DNA of 64,000 nucleotides from Imperialibacter sp. EC-SDR9 (GCF_902498805.1 NZ_LR701637.1:372001-436000); one strand, 5' to 3'. Positions 16,520 to 26,234 are shown, counted from the first letter of the stretch. The notes: a model not told the origin generated them from the sequence alone. Program-made: numbers and translations.

Positions 16520-16589
16520 GGTTTATTTAAGCCAGTCTTTAAGCTTCTTATAAGCTCGCCTCCGTCTATTTGCTACCAGTTTATTTAAG
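16515..16589 (+). promoter_or_regulatory. Candidate OmpR-family operator: phased TTTAAG repeats upstream of tolC
   Basis: TTTAAG occurs at 16515, 16526 and 16538 (11- and 12-base steps, one helical turn) and again at 16584. Within this, the 11-mer GTTTATTTAAG is repeated exactly at 16521-16531 and 16579-16589, and AGCTT/AAGCT (16542-16546 and 16552-16556) form an inverted pair. TCTATTTG at 16565-16572 is a one-mismatch TAnnTTTG -7 element, which puts the first three repeats upstream of -33, where an OmpR-type activator would sit. Confidence 0.5.
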
Positions 16590-16603
16590 ACGGTAAGCAA
16601 AGG

Positions 16604-17857
16604 ATGCGTTATTATATCACAGGCTTTTTGTTTTTGGTCTCAGTTTTTAGGGCATTGGGGCAGGGAGGCTATACACTTGCCGAGGCTGAGTCGAAGTTTT
16701 TGAACGACAACCTCCTTCTGCTCGCTGAACAATACAATGTGGAGGCAGCGGGAGCACGGGCGATCCAGGCAAAGCTTTGGGACAACCCTTACTTTTCCGC
16801 AGAGTTGAATGCTTTGAACCCGCAGGACAATAAGGTGCTGGATGTTGGGAAGGCCGGACAGAAGGGTTTTGCTATTGAGCAACTTATTCACCTTGGAGGG
16901 CAGAAAAAGAATGAGGTGAACCTGGCGAGGTCCAATGTGAAGCTGGCTGAGCTTCAGTTCAATGATCTTCTTCGGAACTTGAAGTACCAATTGCGATTTA
17001 GCTACTTCTCCATTTATTACGACATGGTGTCAGTGGCGGCACTCGACAACCAAATAAGCAATGTCGACTCGCTTCTGGCGGCGTACGAAGTGCAGGTGAA
17101 CAAAGGAAACATTGCCCTCAAAGACATGGTGCGGCTCCGGTCGCTTTATCTCGGACTTAAGAATGACCGAACCATGCTGGCTTACGATATCATAGAACAG
17201 CAATCGATACTCAGGTTGCTTTTGGATTCCGGGACAGATGTTGTTCCCAATCCCACAACTGCCGAGCTACAGATATATGAGCAGCGCCTGGTTCTAGAGG
17301 TGAACGTGCTTGCGGAGGCTGCTTCGGCTAACAGGCCAGACTTATTGTACGCATCCCAGCACGTAGAGTCGAATCAATGGAACGTGAAGTGGCAGAAGTC
17401 CTTGGCTATTCCTGACCTTACTCTCGGAGCGTCTTACGATCAACGGGGAGGTGCCTTCCAAAATCAGGTAAATCTTACGCTGGGCCTTCCTCTCCCACTT
17501 TGGAACCGAAATCAGGGGCATATCAAACTAGCCGAGGCAGAGTTAGCGCAATCGCAAAAGCTATATGAGTTGCAGTCGTCAAAGTTGCAAAACGAGATCA
17601 TTACAGCTTTACAAAAGTACGAAGAGGCCTCAGCCAATTATCAGTACATCAGCTCCCCCAACTCCGACTTCAACAATTTCGACAGAGTGTATGCCGGGGT
17701 GCTGGCCAACTTCCAGAAAAGGAATATTTCGCTGATAGAGTTTACCGATTTTATGGAAAGCTATCAGCAAAGTATTATCCAGTCCAACAACATTAGAAAA
17801 GACTTCGCAGGTGCCTGCGAGCGAATTAATTACACGACTTCTACGCCAGTTTTCTGA
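16604..17857 (+). CDS. TolC-family outer-membrane efflux channel
   Basis: A 417-residue outer-membrane protein with a signal peptide cut near AQG/ALGQ (about residue 20). The rest is two repeats of long coiled-coil helices and short barrel strands, as in TolC/CusC. The repeated Ala/Glu-rich helices (for example NEVNLARSNVKLAELQ) and the PLPLWNRNQGHIKLAEAELAQSQ segment are typical. It provides the exit duct for the tripartite pump formed with the two following gene products. It is the first structural gene of the efflux operon; the adaptor follows 11 bases later. Confidence 0.9.
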   Translation: MRYYITGFLFLVSVFRALGQGGYTLAEAESKFLNDNLLLLAEQYNVEAAGARAIQAKLWDNPYFSAELNALNPQDNKVLDVGKAGQKGFAIEQLIHLGGQKKNEVNLARSNVKLAELQFNDLLRNLKYQLRFSYFSIYYDMVSVAALDNQISNVDSLLAAYEVQVNKGNIALKDMVRLRSLYLGLKNDRTMLAYDIIEQQSILRLLLDSGTDVVPNPTTAELQIYEQRLVLEVNVLAEAASANRPDLLYASQHVESNQWNVKWQKSLAIPDLTLGASYDQRGGAFQNQVNLTLGLPLPLWNRNQGHIKLAEAELAQSQKLYELQSSKLQNEIITALQKYEEASANYQYISSPNSDFNNFDRVYAGVLANFQKRNISLIEFTDFMESYQQSIIQSNNIRKDFAGACERINYTTSTPVF

Positions 17858-17868
17858 ATAAATAAACA

Positions 17869-18957
17869 ATGAGAAAGCTACTACCAATCGTTCTCCTGAC
17901 AGTGTTGGCAGCCCTTTTGGGATGCCGTCAACAGGATGCGGACACAAGTGAAAAAGAACAGACATTTGTGCTCAGCGATGCCATGCTTAAGTCCACAACT
18001 ACGGCCAAAGCCGTTCTGGAGCCGCTTCGGAATGAGCTGAGGTTCTATGGTAAGATTACCACCGACAACAATAAGCTGATCGAAGTATTTCCGGTGGTGG
18101 GAGGTAACGTGGTAAAAGTGTATGTGGAGCTTGGTGACTATGTGAATAAGGGTCAGTTGCTCGCCACTATTAGAAGTACCGAGGTGGCTGGCTTCGAGAA
18201 AGAACTACAGGACGCAAAGAACGATGTATTGGTGGCGCTGAATAACGTGAAAGTAGCGCAGGAGCTCTATGAGGGAAAGCTTGTGGCCGAAAGAGACGTG
18301 ATTGAAGCCAAAAGCCAGCAAGAAAAGGCGCAATCGCAGCTCAACCGAATTGAGGAGACCTACCGGATTTACAACATGAAATCGGGTTCAATCTATGAGG
18401 TAGTGTCGCCTATTAGTGGTTTTGTGATTGAGAAAAACATCAATCAGGACATGCAGCTGCGAGCCGACCGGACGGACAACATTTTTGACATTGCCCAGAT
18501 AGATGACGTGTGGGCCATTGCCAACGTGAACGAAAGCGACATCAATGAGGTGAAGCTTGGGGTAGATGCATTTGTCACTACCCTTAGCTACAAGGACAAA
18601 GTATTTCATGGCAAGGTGGACAAGATATTCAACATCATTGACCCGGCCACTAAAGCAATGAAAGTTCGGATAAAACTGGCCAACAGTGACTATCTGCTGA
18701 AACCGGAAATGAGAGCGTCGATTCGTGTCAGCTACACTGAAGACATGCAAATGCTGGCTGTTCCTTCCAATGCCGTAATCTTTGACAAGAGTAAAAACTT
18801 TGTGGTCGTTTTCAACGATCGTTTTGACCTGGAAGTGAGACAAGTCGAGACTTTCAGGCAGCTGGGTGACATCACCTATATCGCCGCCGGATTGAAAGAA
18901 GGAGACAGGGTAGTTACCCACAATCAGCTGCTCATTTACGACGCCCTAACTGACTAA
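17869..18957 (+). CDS. RND efflux periplasmic adaptor lipoprotein (CusB/CzcB type)
   Basis: A 362-residue membrane-fusion protein. The N-terminus ends in a lipobox (LLGC, Cys near residue 19), so it is anchored in the inner membrane as a lipoprotein. A barrel-sandwich (lipoyl-like) half at about 72-95 (VVKVYVELGDYVNKGQLLATI), a helical hairpin (about 105-165), the second lipoyl half (SPISGFVIEKNINQ) and a beta-barrel domain (about 205-290) follow in the family order. The CusB methionine metal motif is not obvious at the N-terminus. It sits between the channel and pump genes, 5 bases before the latter. Confidence 0.92.
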   Translation: MRKLLPIVLLTVLAALLGCRQQDADTSEKEQTFVLSDAMLKSTTTAKAVLEPLRNELRFYGKITTDNNKLIEVFPVVGGNVVKVYVELGDYVNKGQLLATIRSTEVAGFEKELQDAKNDVLVALNNVKVAQELYEGKLVAERDVIEAKSQQEKAQSQLNRIEETYRIYNMKSGSIYEVVSPISGFVIEKNINQDMQLRADRTDNIFDIAQIDDVWAIANVNESDINEVKLGVDAFVTTLSYKDKVFHGKVDKIFNIIDPATKAMKVRIKLANSDYLLKPEMRASIRVSYTEDMQMLAVPSNAVIFDKSKNFVVVFNDRFDLEVRQVETFRQLGDITYIAAGLKEGDRVVTHNQLLIYDALTD

Positions 18958-18962
18958 AGTTC

Positions 18963-21900
18963 ATGAATAAGTTCATTAGAAGCATTATTGCCTTTTCGCT
19001 CAAGAACCGGGCCTTCACGTTTTTTTGGGTCGGTATACTCGTGATTGCTGGCTTTATCAGTTTCAAAAATATGCCCATCGAGGCATTTCCAGACGTTACT
19101 AATACCCAAATCATCATCGTAACCGAGTGGAACGGAAGAAGTGCAGAAGAAATTGAGCGATTCGTTACTACGCCGATAGAAATCGCCATGAACTCTGTTC
19201 AGAAGAAAACCAGCGTTCGCAGCATTACCATGTTTGGTCTTTCCGTCATAAAAATCATATTTGATGATGATGTAGAAGACTTCTTTGCCCGCCAACAGGT
19301 CAATAATCAGCTCAGAAACGTGTCGCTGCCCGAAAGCGTGGAGCCTGATGTGCAACCACCCTACGGCCCGACTGGCGAGGTTTTCCGGTATACGCTGAAA
19401 AGCAAAAGCAGAGACACCAGGGAGTTGCTTACTATTCAAAACTGGGTGATCGATAGGCAACTGCGCTCCATCCCGGGCGTGGCCGACCTTGTGGCGTTTG
19501 GTGGTCAGGAGAAAGTTTATGAGATAAGTATTGACCCCAACAGGTTGGCTCAGTTCGATGTAACACCCCTTGAGGTGTATGAAGCCGTGGCGAAGAGTAA
19601 CCTCAACGTTGGGGGGGATGTGATAGAAAAGAATGGTCAGGCCTATGTTGTCCGGGGTATTGGGTTGCTGCAAAGCCCGGAGGACATTGAGAACATTATC
19701 GTCGATGATGCAAACGGTAACCCGGTGCTTGTGAAGAACCTGGCTGAGGTAATAGAAAGCTCAATGCCACGGGTGGGCCAGGTAGGTTTGAACGACAACG
19801 ATGATGTAGTCGAAGGCATTGTTGTGATGAGGAAGGGTGAGAACCCTAAGGAGGTACTGGAGAGAGTGAAAGCCAAAATAGAAGAGCTTAATACCCGGGT
19901 GCTGCCGTCAGATGTGAAAATGGAAACCTTCTACGACAGGGACAACCTGATGACCTACACCACCAATACCGTTATGCACAATCTTTTTGAGGGGATTGTG
20001 TTTGTAACTGTTATTGTATTTCTTTTCATGGCCGATTGGCGCACCACGCTGATCGTGTCTATCATCATTCCTCTTTCGCTGCTCTTCGCTTTCCTCTGTC
20101 TTCGGATGAAGGGCATGAGTGCTAACCTGCTTTCGCTGGGAGCTGTCGACTTTGGGATTATTATTGACGGCGCAGTGGTGATGGTGGAAGGCCTCTTCGT
20201 ATCGCTCGACCACATGGCCCGGCACAGAGGAATGGCCAACTTTAACAAGCTGGCGAAGGCTGGAATGATTAAGAAAACCGGAGCAGAACTTGGCAAGGCC
20301 ATATTTTTTTCCAAGCTGATTATCATTACCGCCCTGTTGCCAATTTTTGCCTTTCAGAAGGTGGAAGGTAAGATGTTTTCCCCCCTCGCCTACACACTGG
20401 GTTTTGCCCTGATTGGCGCCTTGATCTTCACGCTTACATTGGTGCCTGTTCTCTCACACCTGCTGCTTAACAAGAATGTAAAGGAGACCTACAATCCGTT
20501 TGTAAACATCTGGAATAGAATGGTTGAGAAGGGGTTTTTGTGGACATTCAGGAGCAAGAAAATATCATTGATTACAGCACTTATTTTGCTGGCGGTTACG
20601 CTCTTTTCATCAAAGTTTTTGGGTACCGAGTTTTTACCGCAGTTGAATGAGGGGGCGCTTTGGGTGGAGGCCAAGCTGCCGATGAGCTCCAGCCTGAACG
20701 AAACTGTGAAGACTGTAGCCACACTTAGAAAAGAGCTTCAGAGTTTTGAGGAGGTAAATGGTGTCCTTTCCCAAACGGGAAGAAGCAACGACGGTACTGA
20801 CCCAAGTGGATTTTACTATGTGCAGATGCAAGTGAACCTGAAGCCAAAGGAGGAGTGGAAGCGAAAGATCTCATTGGACGAATTGGTCGAGGAAATGGAT
20901 GAAAAGCTGAGGAACTATCAGGGCATCGTTTACAACTACTCTCAGCCAATTATTGACAACGTTGCCGAGTCGGTGGCGGGAATCAACGCATCCAATGCGA
21001 TAAAAATTTACGGCGATGACCTCGACGACCTTGATGAAATAGCTGGCCGGGTAATTGAACAAATAAAGGACGTGCCTGGCATTAAGGACGTGGGCATATT
21101 GAGGAACCTTGGGCAACCAGAAATCAGTGTAGTTCTTGACAGGGAGAGGATGGCTGCCTATGGAGTGACCATCGCCGATGCGCAAGCTGTACTGGAAATG
21201 GCTTTTGGTGGCAAAACAGTGACTCAGAAATACGAGGGAGAAAAGAAATTTGATGTGCGCATCAGGTATGACAAGGATTACAGGAAAGACGAGAGGGACA
21301 TTGCGAACCTCAAGGTACCCACCATTCACGGGGCCAAAATCGCACTGAAGGAAATTTGCTCCATTGAAACCATTTCAGGCCCAGCCTTTATTTATCGGGA
21401 CAATACTAAGCGCTTTATTGGCGTGAAGTTTTCAGTGCGTGAAAGAGACCTGGGGAGTACGATTGAGGAGGCACAGAAAAAAGTATCAGCCAATATCAAT
21501 TTGCCGGTCGGATATAGCGTAGGGTGGACTGGCGAGTTTGAAAACCAGGTGAGAGCGACGAAAAGGCTGGGAGAGGTGGTGCCCATCAGCATCATCGGTA
21601 TTTTTGTGCTTTTGTTTATCATGTTTGGCAATGTAAAGGATTCGCTCCTTGTGCTAGCCAATGTACCTTTTGCCCTCATCGGAGGTATTTTGGCCCTTCA
21701 CATGACAGGCATCAATTTCGGAATTTCTGCCGGTGTCGGCTTTATTGCCCTATTTGGCATTTGTATCCAAAATGGGGTAATTCTTATCTCCGAATTTCAC
21801 AAAAACATTAAGGCAAAACTGTCACTCAATGAGTCGATCATAGAGGGTGTGAAAGTCAGAACAAGGCCAGTGGTGATGACCGCCCTTATGGCGTCAATAG

Positions 21901-22064
21901 GCCTGATCCCGGCCGCAACGTCAACTGGAATCGGCTCCGAATCGCAAAAACCACTGGCTGTGGTGATTATTGGCGGCCTGATTACAGCGACCGTTCTAAC
22001 ACTGCTCGTCTTCCCAATTATTTTCTGGGTATTCAACAGAACTAAACACGAACAGATCAGCTAG
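18963..22064 (+). CDS. Heavy-metal RND pump (CzcA family)
   Basis: A 1033-residue proton-driven antiporter with 12 transmembrane segments and two large periplasmic loops. The TM4 motif DFGIIIDGAVVMVE places Asp396, Asp402 and Glu409 at the same 6- and 7-residue spacing as Asp402, Asp408 and Glu415 of Cupriavidus CzcA. That pattern is linked with divalent ions (Zn, Co, Cd, Ni), whereas Cu/Ag pumps of the CusA type have a different motif. This points to a divalent-cation pump, but the final specificity is inferred. The gene is last in the regulator-kinase-tolC-adaptor-pump locus and convergent with the dehydratase gene (8 bases between stops). Confidence 0.93.
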   Translation: MNKFIRSIIAFSLKNRAFTFFWVGILVIAGFISFKNMPIEAFPDVTNTQIIIVTEWNGRSAEEIERFVTTPIEIAMNSVQKKTSVRSITMFGLSVIKIIFDDDVEDFFARQQVNNQLRNVSLPESVEPDVQPPYGPTGEVFRYTLKSKSRDTRELLTIQNWVIDRQLRSIPGVADLVAFGGQEKVYEISIDPNRLAQFDVTPLEVYEAVAKSNLNVGGDVIEKNGQAYVVRGIGLLQSPEDIENIIVDDANGNPVLVKNLAEVIESSMPRVGQVGLNDNDDVVEGIVVMRKGENPKEVLERVKAKIEELNTRVLPSDVKMETFYDRDNLMTYTTNTVMHNLFEGIVFVTVIVFLFMADWRTTLIVSIIIPLSLLFAFLCLRMKGMSANLLSLGAVDFGIIIDGAVVMVEGLFVSLDHMARHRGMANFNKLAKAGMIKKTGAELGKAIFFSKLIIITALLPIFAFQKVEGKMFSPLAYTLGFALIGALIFTLTLVPVLSHLLLNKNVKETYNPFVNIWNRMVEKGFLWTFRSKKISLITALILLAVTLFSSKFLGTEFLPQLNEGALWVEAKLPMSSSLNETVKTVATLRKELQSFEEVNGVLSQTGRSNDGTDPSGFYYVQMQVNLKPKEEWKRKISLDELVEEMDEKLRNYQGIVYNYSQPIIDNVAESVAGINASNAIKIYGDDLDDLDEIAGRVIEQIKDVPGIKDVGILRNLGQPEISVVLDRERMAAYGVTIADAQAVLEMAFGGKTVTQKYEGEKKFDVRIRYDKDYRKDERDIANLKVPTIHGAKIALKEICSIETISGPAFIYRDNTKRFIGVKFSVRERDLGSTIEEAQKKVSANINLPVGYSVGWTGEFENQVRATKRLGEVVPISIIGIFVLLFIMFGNVKDSLLVLANVPFALIGGILALHMTGINFGISAGVGFIALFGICIQNGVILISEFHKNIKAKLSLNESIIEGVKVRTRPVVMTALMASIGLIPAATSTGIGSESQKPLAVVIIGGLITATVLTLLVFPIIFWVFNRTKHEQIS

Positions 22065-22072
22065 TGACGAAA

Positions 22073-23041
22073 TTATTTGGCGAACGACTTACCGAACGGC
22101 AGGTCTTCCAGGTCAACATTGCCACCGGTGAGTATAATGCCTATTTTTTGCCCCTTGAATTCCTCTTTTCTTTTCAACAAAGCGGCAAAGGGTACGGCGC
22201 ATGAAGGTTCGATGATGATTTTCATACGCTCCCAGATGATGCGCATGGCGTCGACAATTTCAGTTTCCGAAACGGTGACGATTTCCTTAACGTGATTTCT
22301 GATGATCTCAAAGGTAAGCGGGCTCAGGCTTGTTCGCAGGCCATCGGCAATTGTCACTGGCGGCCTGGCAGGCATCAGCTTGCCTTTCTTCACCGACTGA
22401 TAGGCATCGTCTGCTAACTCAGGTTCGGCCCCAATAACCGCAGTTTTAGGCGAGAGGTAATGGCAAGCGAGGGCAGTGCCGCTTAGCAAGCCGCCACCAC
22501 CTACAGGGGCCATTACTACATTCAAATCCACTACCTCTTCCATCAGCTCTTTGGCAGCAGTAGCCTGGCCGGCGATGATAGCCGAGTCGTCGTAGGGAGG
22601 GATGAATGTCGCTCCTGTTTCGGCTGTTACTTTCTTTAATGTGTCCTCTCTTGACTTCAGAGTGGGCTCGCAAAAAATGACCTCGGCACCGTAGCCGATT
22701 GCAGCGTTTTTCTTCACCTCGGCCGAATTGCTTGGCATCACAATGTAGGCCTTTACACCGGCCATTTTAGATGCGAGGGCAACGGCCTGTGCGTGATTGC
22801 CCGACGAGTGTGTGGCGAACCCCTTGGTCCGGTTTTCAGGCACAATGGAGAAGATGGCATTCACAGCTCCCCTCATTTTGAAAGCCCCGACCTTTTGGAA
22901 GTTTTCGCATTTAAAATAAACACTGGCGCCAACCATTTCATCAATGCTATGCGAAGTGAGTACAGGAGTTTGCAGAATGTGACGAGCAATTCGGGTGTGG
23001 GCCCGTTTGATATCGCTCATAGAGGGAATGGTCAATTCCAT
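22073..23041 (-). CDS. PLP-dependent threonine/serine dehydratase (or serine racemase)
   Basis: A 322-residue fold-type II PLP enzyme. The Schiff-base Lys is in KVGAFKMRGA (about residue 54), the SSGNHAQA motif binds the substrate, and the glycine-rich GGGGLLSG loop holds the cofactor phosphate. The length lacks the C-terminal ACT domain of biosynthetic IlvA, so it is a catabolic-type threonine dehydratase or serine racemase; these cannot be separated by sequence alone. Threonine is deaminated to 2-oxobutyrate and ammonia. It is transcribed toward the efflux locus. The 91 bases between it and polA (23042-23132) contain no obvious terminator. Confidence 0.9.
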   Translation of the reverse strand: MELTIPSMSDIKRAHTRIARHILQTPVLTSHSIDEMVGASVYFKCENFQKVGAFKMRGAVNAIFSIVPENRTKGFATHSSGNHAQAVALASKMAGVKAYIVMPSNSAEVKKNAAIGYGAEVIFCEPTLKSREDTLKKVTAETGATFIPPYDDSAIIAGQATAAKELMEEVVDLNVVMAPVGGGGLLSGTALACHYLSPKTAVIGAEPELADDAYQSVKKGKLMPARPPVTIADGLRTSLSPLTFEIIRNHVKEIVTVSETEIVDAMRIIWERMKIIIEPSCAVPFAALLKRKEEFKGQKIGIILTGGNVDLEDLPFGKSFAK

Positions 23042-23132
23042 TTTTTATGGTATTTCTAGGTTGTTAATTCTTTGCAAAAGGTGATCGATATCCAGCCTTC
23101 AACTATCCGGTTACGGACGACCTTGCTAGGTT

Positions 23133-25922
23133 TTAATGTGCCTCCAGCCAGTTATTGCCTACACCGGTGCCGACCTCCAAAGGTACTTCAAGGGAAATGG
23201 CATTTTCCATAAAATGCACCACTTTTTCTTTGACTACATCCAGCTCACTTTCATGTACATCGAAAACCAATTCATCATGCACTTGCATGATCATTTTAGT
23301 CTTCATTTTTTCTTTGATAAGCCAGTCATGTATGCGTATCATGGCGATTTTTATAATATCAGCGGCACTCCCCTGGATAGGTGCATTGATGGCGTTTCGC
23401 TCAGCAAACCCACGGATGGTGATGTTTCGGGAGTTGATGTCTCTCAGGTAGCGACGTCTCCCCAGTATGGTTGTTACGTATTCCTGTTCACGTGCCACGT
23501 TCACAATATGATCCATGTAGCGTTTTACTGCTGGAAACTCAGTGAAATATGCATCAATAATTTCTTTTGACTCGGTACGTGAAATGCCCAGGTTTTCGGC
23601 CAGGCCAAACGCTGAAATGCCGTAGATGATACCAAAGTTAGCCGACTTGGCAATGCGCCTCATGTCGGAGTCCACTTCTTCCAGTGGCTTTTTGAAGATT
23701 TTGGCTGCTGTGGTTGAGTGAATATCCCGGCCGTTTTTAAAGGCCTCAATCATACTTTCATCTTTGGCAAAAGCGGCAATAATGCGTAGCTCGATTTGCG
23801 AATAATCTGCAGAAAATATTTTGTAGCCTGCTTCTCGTGGAATAAAGGCCTTCCTTATCTCCCGGCCCTTTTCGGTTCTTATCGGGATGTTCTGCAAGTT
23901 AGGGTTGTTTGAGCTCAGTCGCCCTGTGGCCGCCACTGCCTGACGGTAGTCGGTATGCACCCTTCCGTCTATTTTGCTGATCATCAGCGGCAAGGCATCT
24001 ACATAGGTCGACTTCAGCTTTTGATACTCCCGGAATTCCAGAATCTTGTTGGCGATGGGGTGTTCGTTCGCCAGCTTTGAAAGAATGTCTTCACCGGTTG
24101 CGTATTGCCCGGTCTTTGTCTTTTTAGGGCTTTCGATCAACTTGAGTTTGTCAAAAAGTATCTCACCCAGCTGCTTGGGAGAAGCGATGTTGAATGTTTC
24201 GCCGGCAATCTCATAGATTTCTTTTTCTACAACTTTACTGGCCTTCTCCAGCTCTCCCGACATTTGACTCAGCGCATCCGTATCAATTTTGACGCCTTCG
24301 TACTCCATGTATGACAGCACTTTTACCAACGGACCCTCTACTTCGTCCAGCAGTTTTTTCATGCCGTATTTTTCTACCTCAGGCTCAAGCTTTTCCTTTA
24401 ACTGCAAGGTGATATCGGCATCTTCAGCGGCATATTCCTTGATGGCTGCCAAATCGGCATCCCTCATGGTGCCCTGCTTCACACCTTTTTTACCAATGAG
24501 GGTTTCGATAGAAATAGGGCTGTAGTTAAGGTAGTTTTCAGCGAGCACATCCATGTTATGCCGGGTGTCGGGATCGACCAGGTAGTGAGCCAGCATGGTG
24601 TCGAACAGCGGCCCTGCTACTTCAACGCCATATTTTTTCAGCACCGTCATATCGTATTTGATGTTCTGCCCAATCTTGGTAATGCTTTCGCTTTCAAATA
24701 CCTCCCTGAACTCTTCGGCTATTTTTTTAGCATCCTCAAACTTTTCCGGCACGGGTATATAGTAGGCTTCGCCGACTACATAGGCAAAAGAGATGCCCAC
24801 TAGCTCCGCCTCAAATGAGTCAATATTGGTGGTTTCGGTGTCGAAGCAGACCTCTTTTTGCAAAAGCAGATATTTGAGGAGACTTTTCCTTAGCTCCGGC
24901 GTGTCGATCAGGTGGTAGTCGTGCACTTCCGTGAAAGCCGTTTTCTTTTCAGCAGGTTGTTCGGCTTCAAAGCTTTCATTGCTTGGGACAGGAGGAGGCG
25001 TACCAAACAAATCCATCTGTGATCCGCTTTCTTGCTTTTTAGGTTCGCCGAAAATACGCTTCGCCAGGGTTCGGAATTCCAACTCATTAAAAATACCTTT
25101 TAGTTTTTCCTCATCTGGCCCATCGTATCGGAGCTGCTCTTCGTTGAATTCAATAGGTACCTCGCAGTGAATAGTGGCAAGTTCTTTACTCATTATACCC
25201 TGTTGGGCAAACTGAATTACATTCTCTTGAAGCTTTCCTTTCAATTTATCTGTGTTGGCAATGAGGTTTTCTACTGTGCCAAATTCTTTCAAAAGCTTGG
25301 AGGCTGTTTTGGCGCCCACCCCCGGAATGCCGGGAATATTATCTACAGAATCGCCCTGTAAACCGAGCAAGTCACGAACCTGATCTACCCTGTCGATATC
25401 GAATTTGGCCAACACTTCTGGAATACCCAGTATTTCCACCGAATTACCCAGAAAAGCAGGCTTATAGAGGTAAACATGCTCTTGCACAAGCTGAGCGTAA
25501 TCCTTATCGGGCGTCATCATGAATACTTCAAACCCCTGATGTCCAGCTTTGGTGGCAAAGGTCCCAACGATATCATCTGCTTCAAAACCATCCAATTCAA
25601 GTATCGGAATTCTATAGGCCTCGGCCATTTTTTTCACCCAAGGAATGGCAATCTGTATGTCTTCAGGTTGAGCCTCTCTATTGGCTTTGTATGCGTCATA
25701 CTGCACATGCCTGAAAGTTGGAGCTGGTGTATCAAAACAGATTGCAATGTGGGTTGGTTTTTCCTTGTTTAAGATTTCTAATAGTGAATTAGTGAAGCCA
25801 AGAATCGCTCCCGTACTCATGCCTTTTGAGTTTATTCTTGGGTTTTTGCTAAAGGCAAAATGAGCCCTGTAGATAAGGGCCATTGCGTCAAGCAGGAAAA
25901 GTTTTTTCTCGGGTTTGCTCAT
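23133..25922 (-). CDS. polA: DNA polymerase I
   Basis: A 929-residue three-domain repair and Okazaki-processing enzyme. The N-terminal 5'-3' nuclease (about 1-290) has LLDAMALIYRA, DGFEADDIVGT and the helix-hairpin-helix GVGAKTASKLL. The proofreading domain (about 335-510) is intact: Exo I DTETTN, Exo II NIKYDMTVL and Exo III YAAEDAD. The polymerase (about 540-929) has motif A SADYSQIELR, motif B RRIAKSANFGIIYG and motif C QVHDELVFDV. Many bacterial enzymes have a degenerate exonuclease, so its completeness here is notable. A small perfect hairpin AATGGA-GTT-TCCATT sits just upstream at 25941-25955. Confidence 0.98.
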   Translation of the reverse strand: MSKPEKKLFLLDAMALIYRAHFAFSKNPRINSKGMSTGAILGFTNSLLEILNKEKPTHIAICFDTPAPTFRHVQYDAYKANREAQPEDIQIAIPWVKKMAEAYRIPILELDGFEADDIVGTFATKAGHQGFEVFMMTPDKDYAQLVQEHVYLYKPAFLGNSVEILGIPEVLAKFDIDRVDQVRDLLGLQGDSVDNIPGIPGVGAKTASKLLKEFGTVENLIANTDKLKGKLQENVIQFAQQGIMSKELATIHCEVPIEFNEEQLRYDGPDEEKLKGIFNELEFRTLAKRIFGEPKKQESGSQMDLFGTPPPVPSNESFEAEQPAEKKTAFTEVHDYHLIDTPELRKSLLKYLLLQKEVCFDTETTNIDSFEAELVGISFAYVVGEAYYIPVPEKFEDAKKIAEEFREVFESESITKIGQNIKYDMTVLKKYGVEVAGPLFDTMLAHYLVDPDTRHNMDVLAENYLNYSPISIETLIGKKGVKQGTMRDADLAAIKEYAAEDADITLQLKEKLEPEVEKYGMKKLLDEVEGPLVKVLSYMEYEGVKIDTDALSQMSGELEKASKVVEKEIYEIAGETFNIASPKQLGEILFDKLKLIESPKKTKTGQYATGEDILSKLANEHPIANKILEFREYQKLKSTYVDALPLMISKIDGRVHTDYRQAVAATGRLSSNNPNLQNIPIRTEKGREIRKAFIPREAGYKIFSADYSQIELRIIAAFAKDESMIEAFKNGRDIHSTTAAKIFKKPLEEVDSDMRRIAKSANFGIIYGISAFGLAENLGISRTESKEIIDAYFTEFPAVKRYMDHIVNVAREQEYVTTILGRRRYLRDINSRNITIRGFAERNAINAPIQGSAADIIKIAMIRIHDWLIKEKMKTKMIMQVHDELVFDVHESELDVVKEKVVHFMENAISLEVPLEVGTGVGNNWLEAH

Positions 25923-26041
25923 AATGGTAAAGGTAGAAAAAATGGAGTTTCCATTCGAGAAAGTATGCAGCTTAGCTCCGCCTAAAATTTTTTTTAAGAT
26001 AGCACCAACCTTTTATTTCCAATTGTGTCATTGATGGTGTT

Positions 26042-26170
26042 ATGAGAAAACGAAGATATTTTTTGATTTTATTGGGACTGGTTGTAGGGATGGTTTGCTT
26101 TTTAACCTCATTTGAGTCTAAACCGTCAGCTGGGCGTAATGCTTCTGTTGTTAGCTATTACCTCCGCTGA
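26042..26170 (+). CDS. Small membrane-anchored or secreted peptide (42 aa)
   Basis: The frame begins MRKRRYFLILLGLVVGMVCF: a positively charged n-region, then a hydrophobic core and a Ser/Asn/Tyr-rich C-terminus of about 20 residues. This fits either a signal peptide releasing a short peptide or a single-span membrane protein. No promoter consensus or terminator was found close by, and no family is recognised. It lies alone in a 418-base gap between polA and the DUF4251 gene. Confidence 0.4.
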   Translation: MRKRRYFLILLGLVVGMVCFLTSFESKPSAGRNASVVSYYLR

Positions 26171-26201
26171 GACTGATTCTCGTTTTTTGATCACCATCAA
26201 T

Positions 26202-26234
26202 CTTTGTGGTTCGCCTTTGTGGCGAACTGCAAAG
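26202..26234 (+). repeat. Stable intergenic hairpin
   Basis: GTTCGCC (26209-26215) pairs perfectly with GGCGAAC (26221-26227), and CTTTG (26202-26206) with CAAAG (26230-26234) after a TG/TG mismatch. There is no T run on either strand, so it is not a terminator; it may be an RNA structure or remnant repeat. The rest of the gap up to 26340 holds nothing recognised. Confidence 0.45.
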
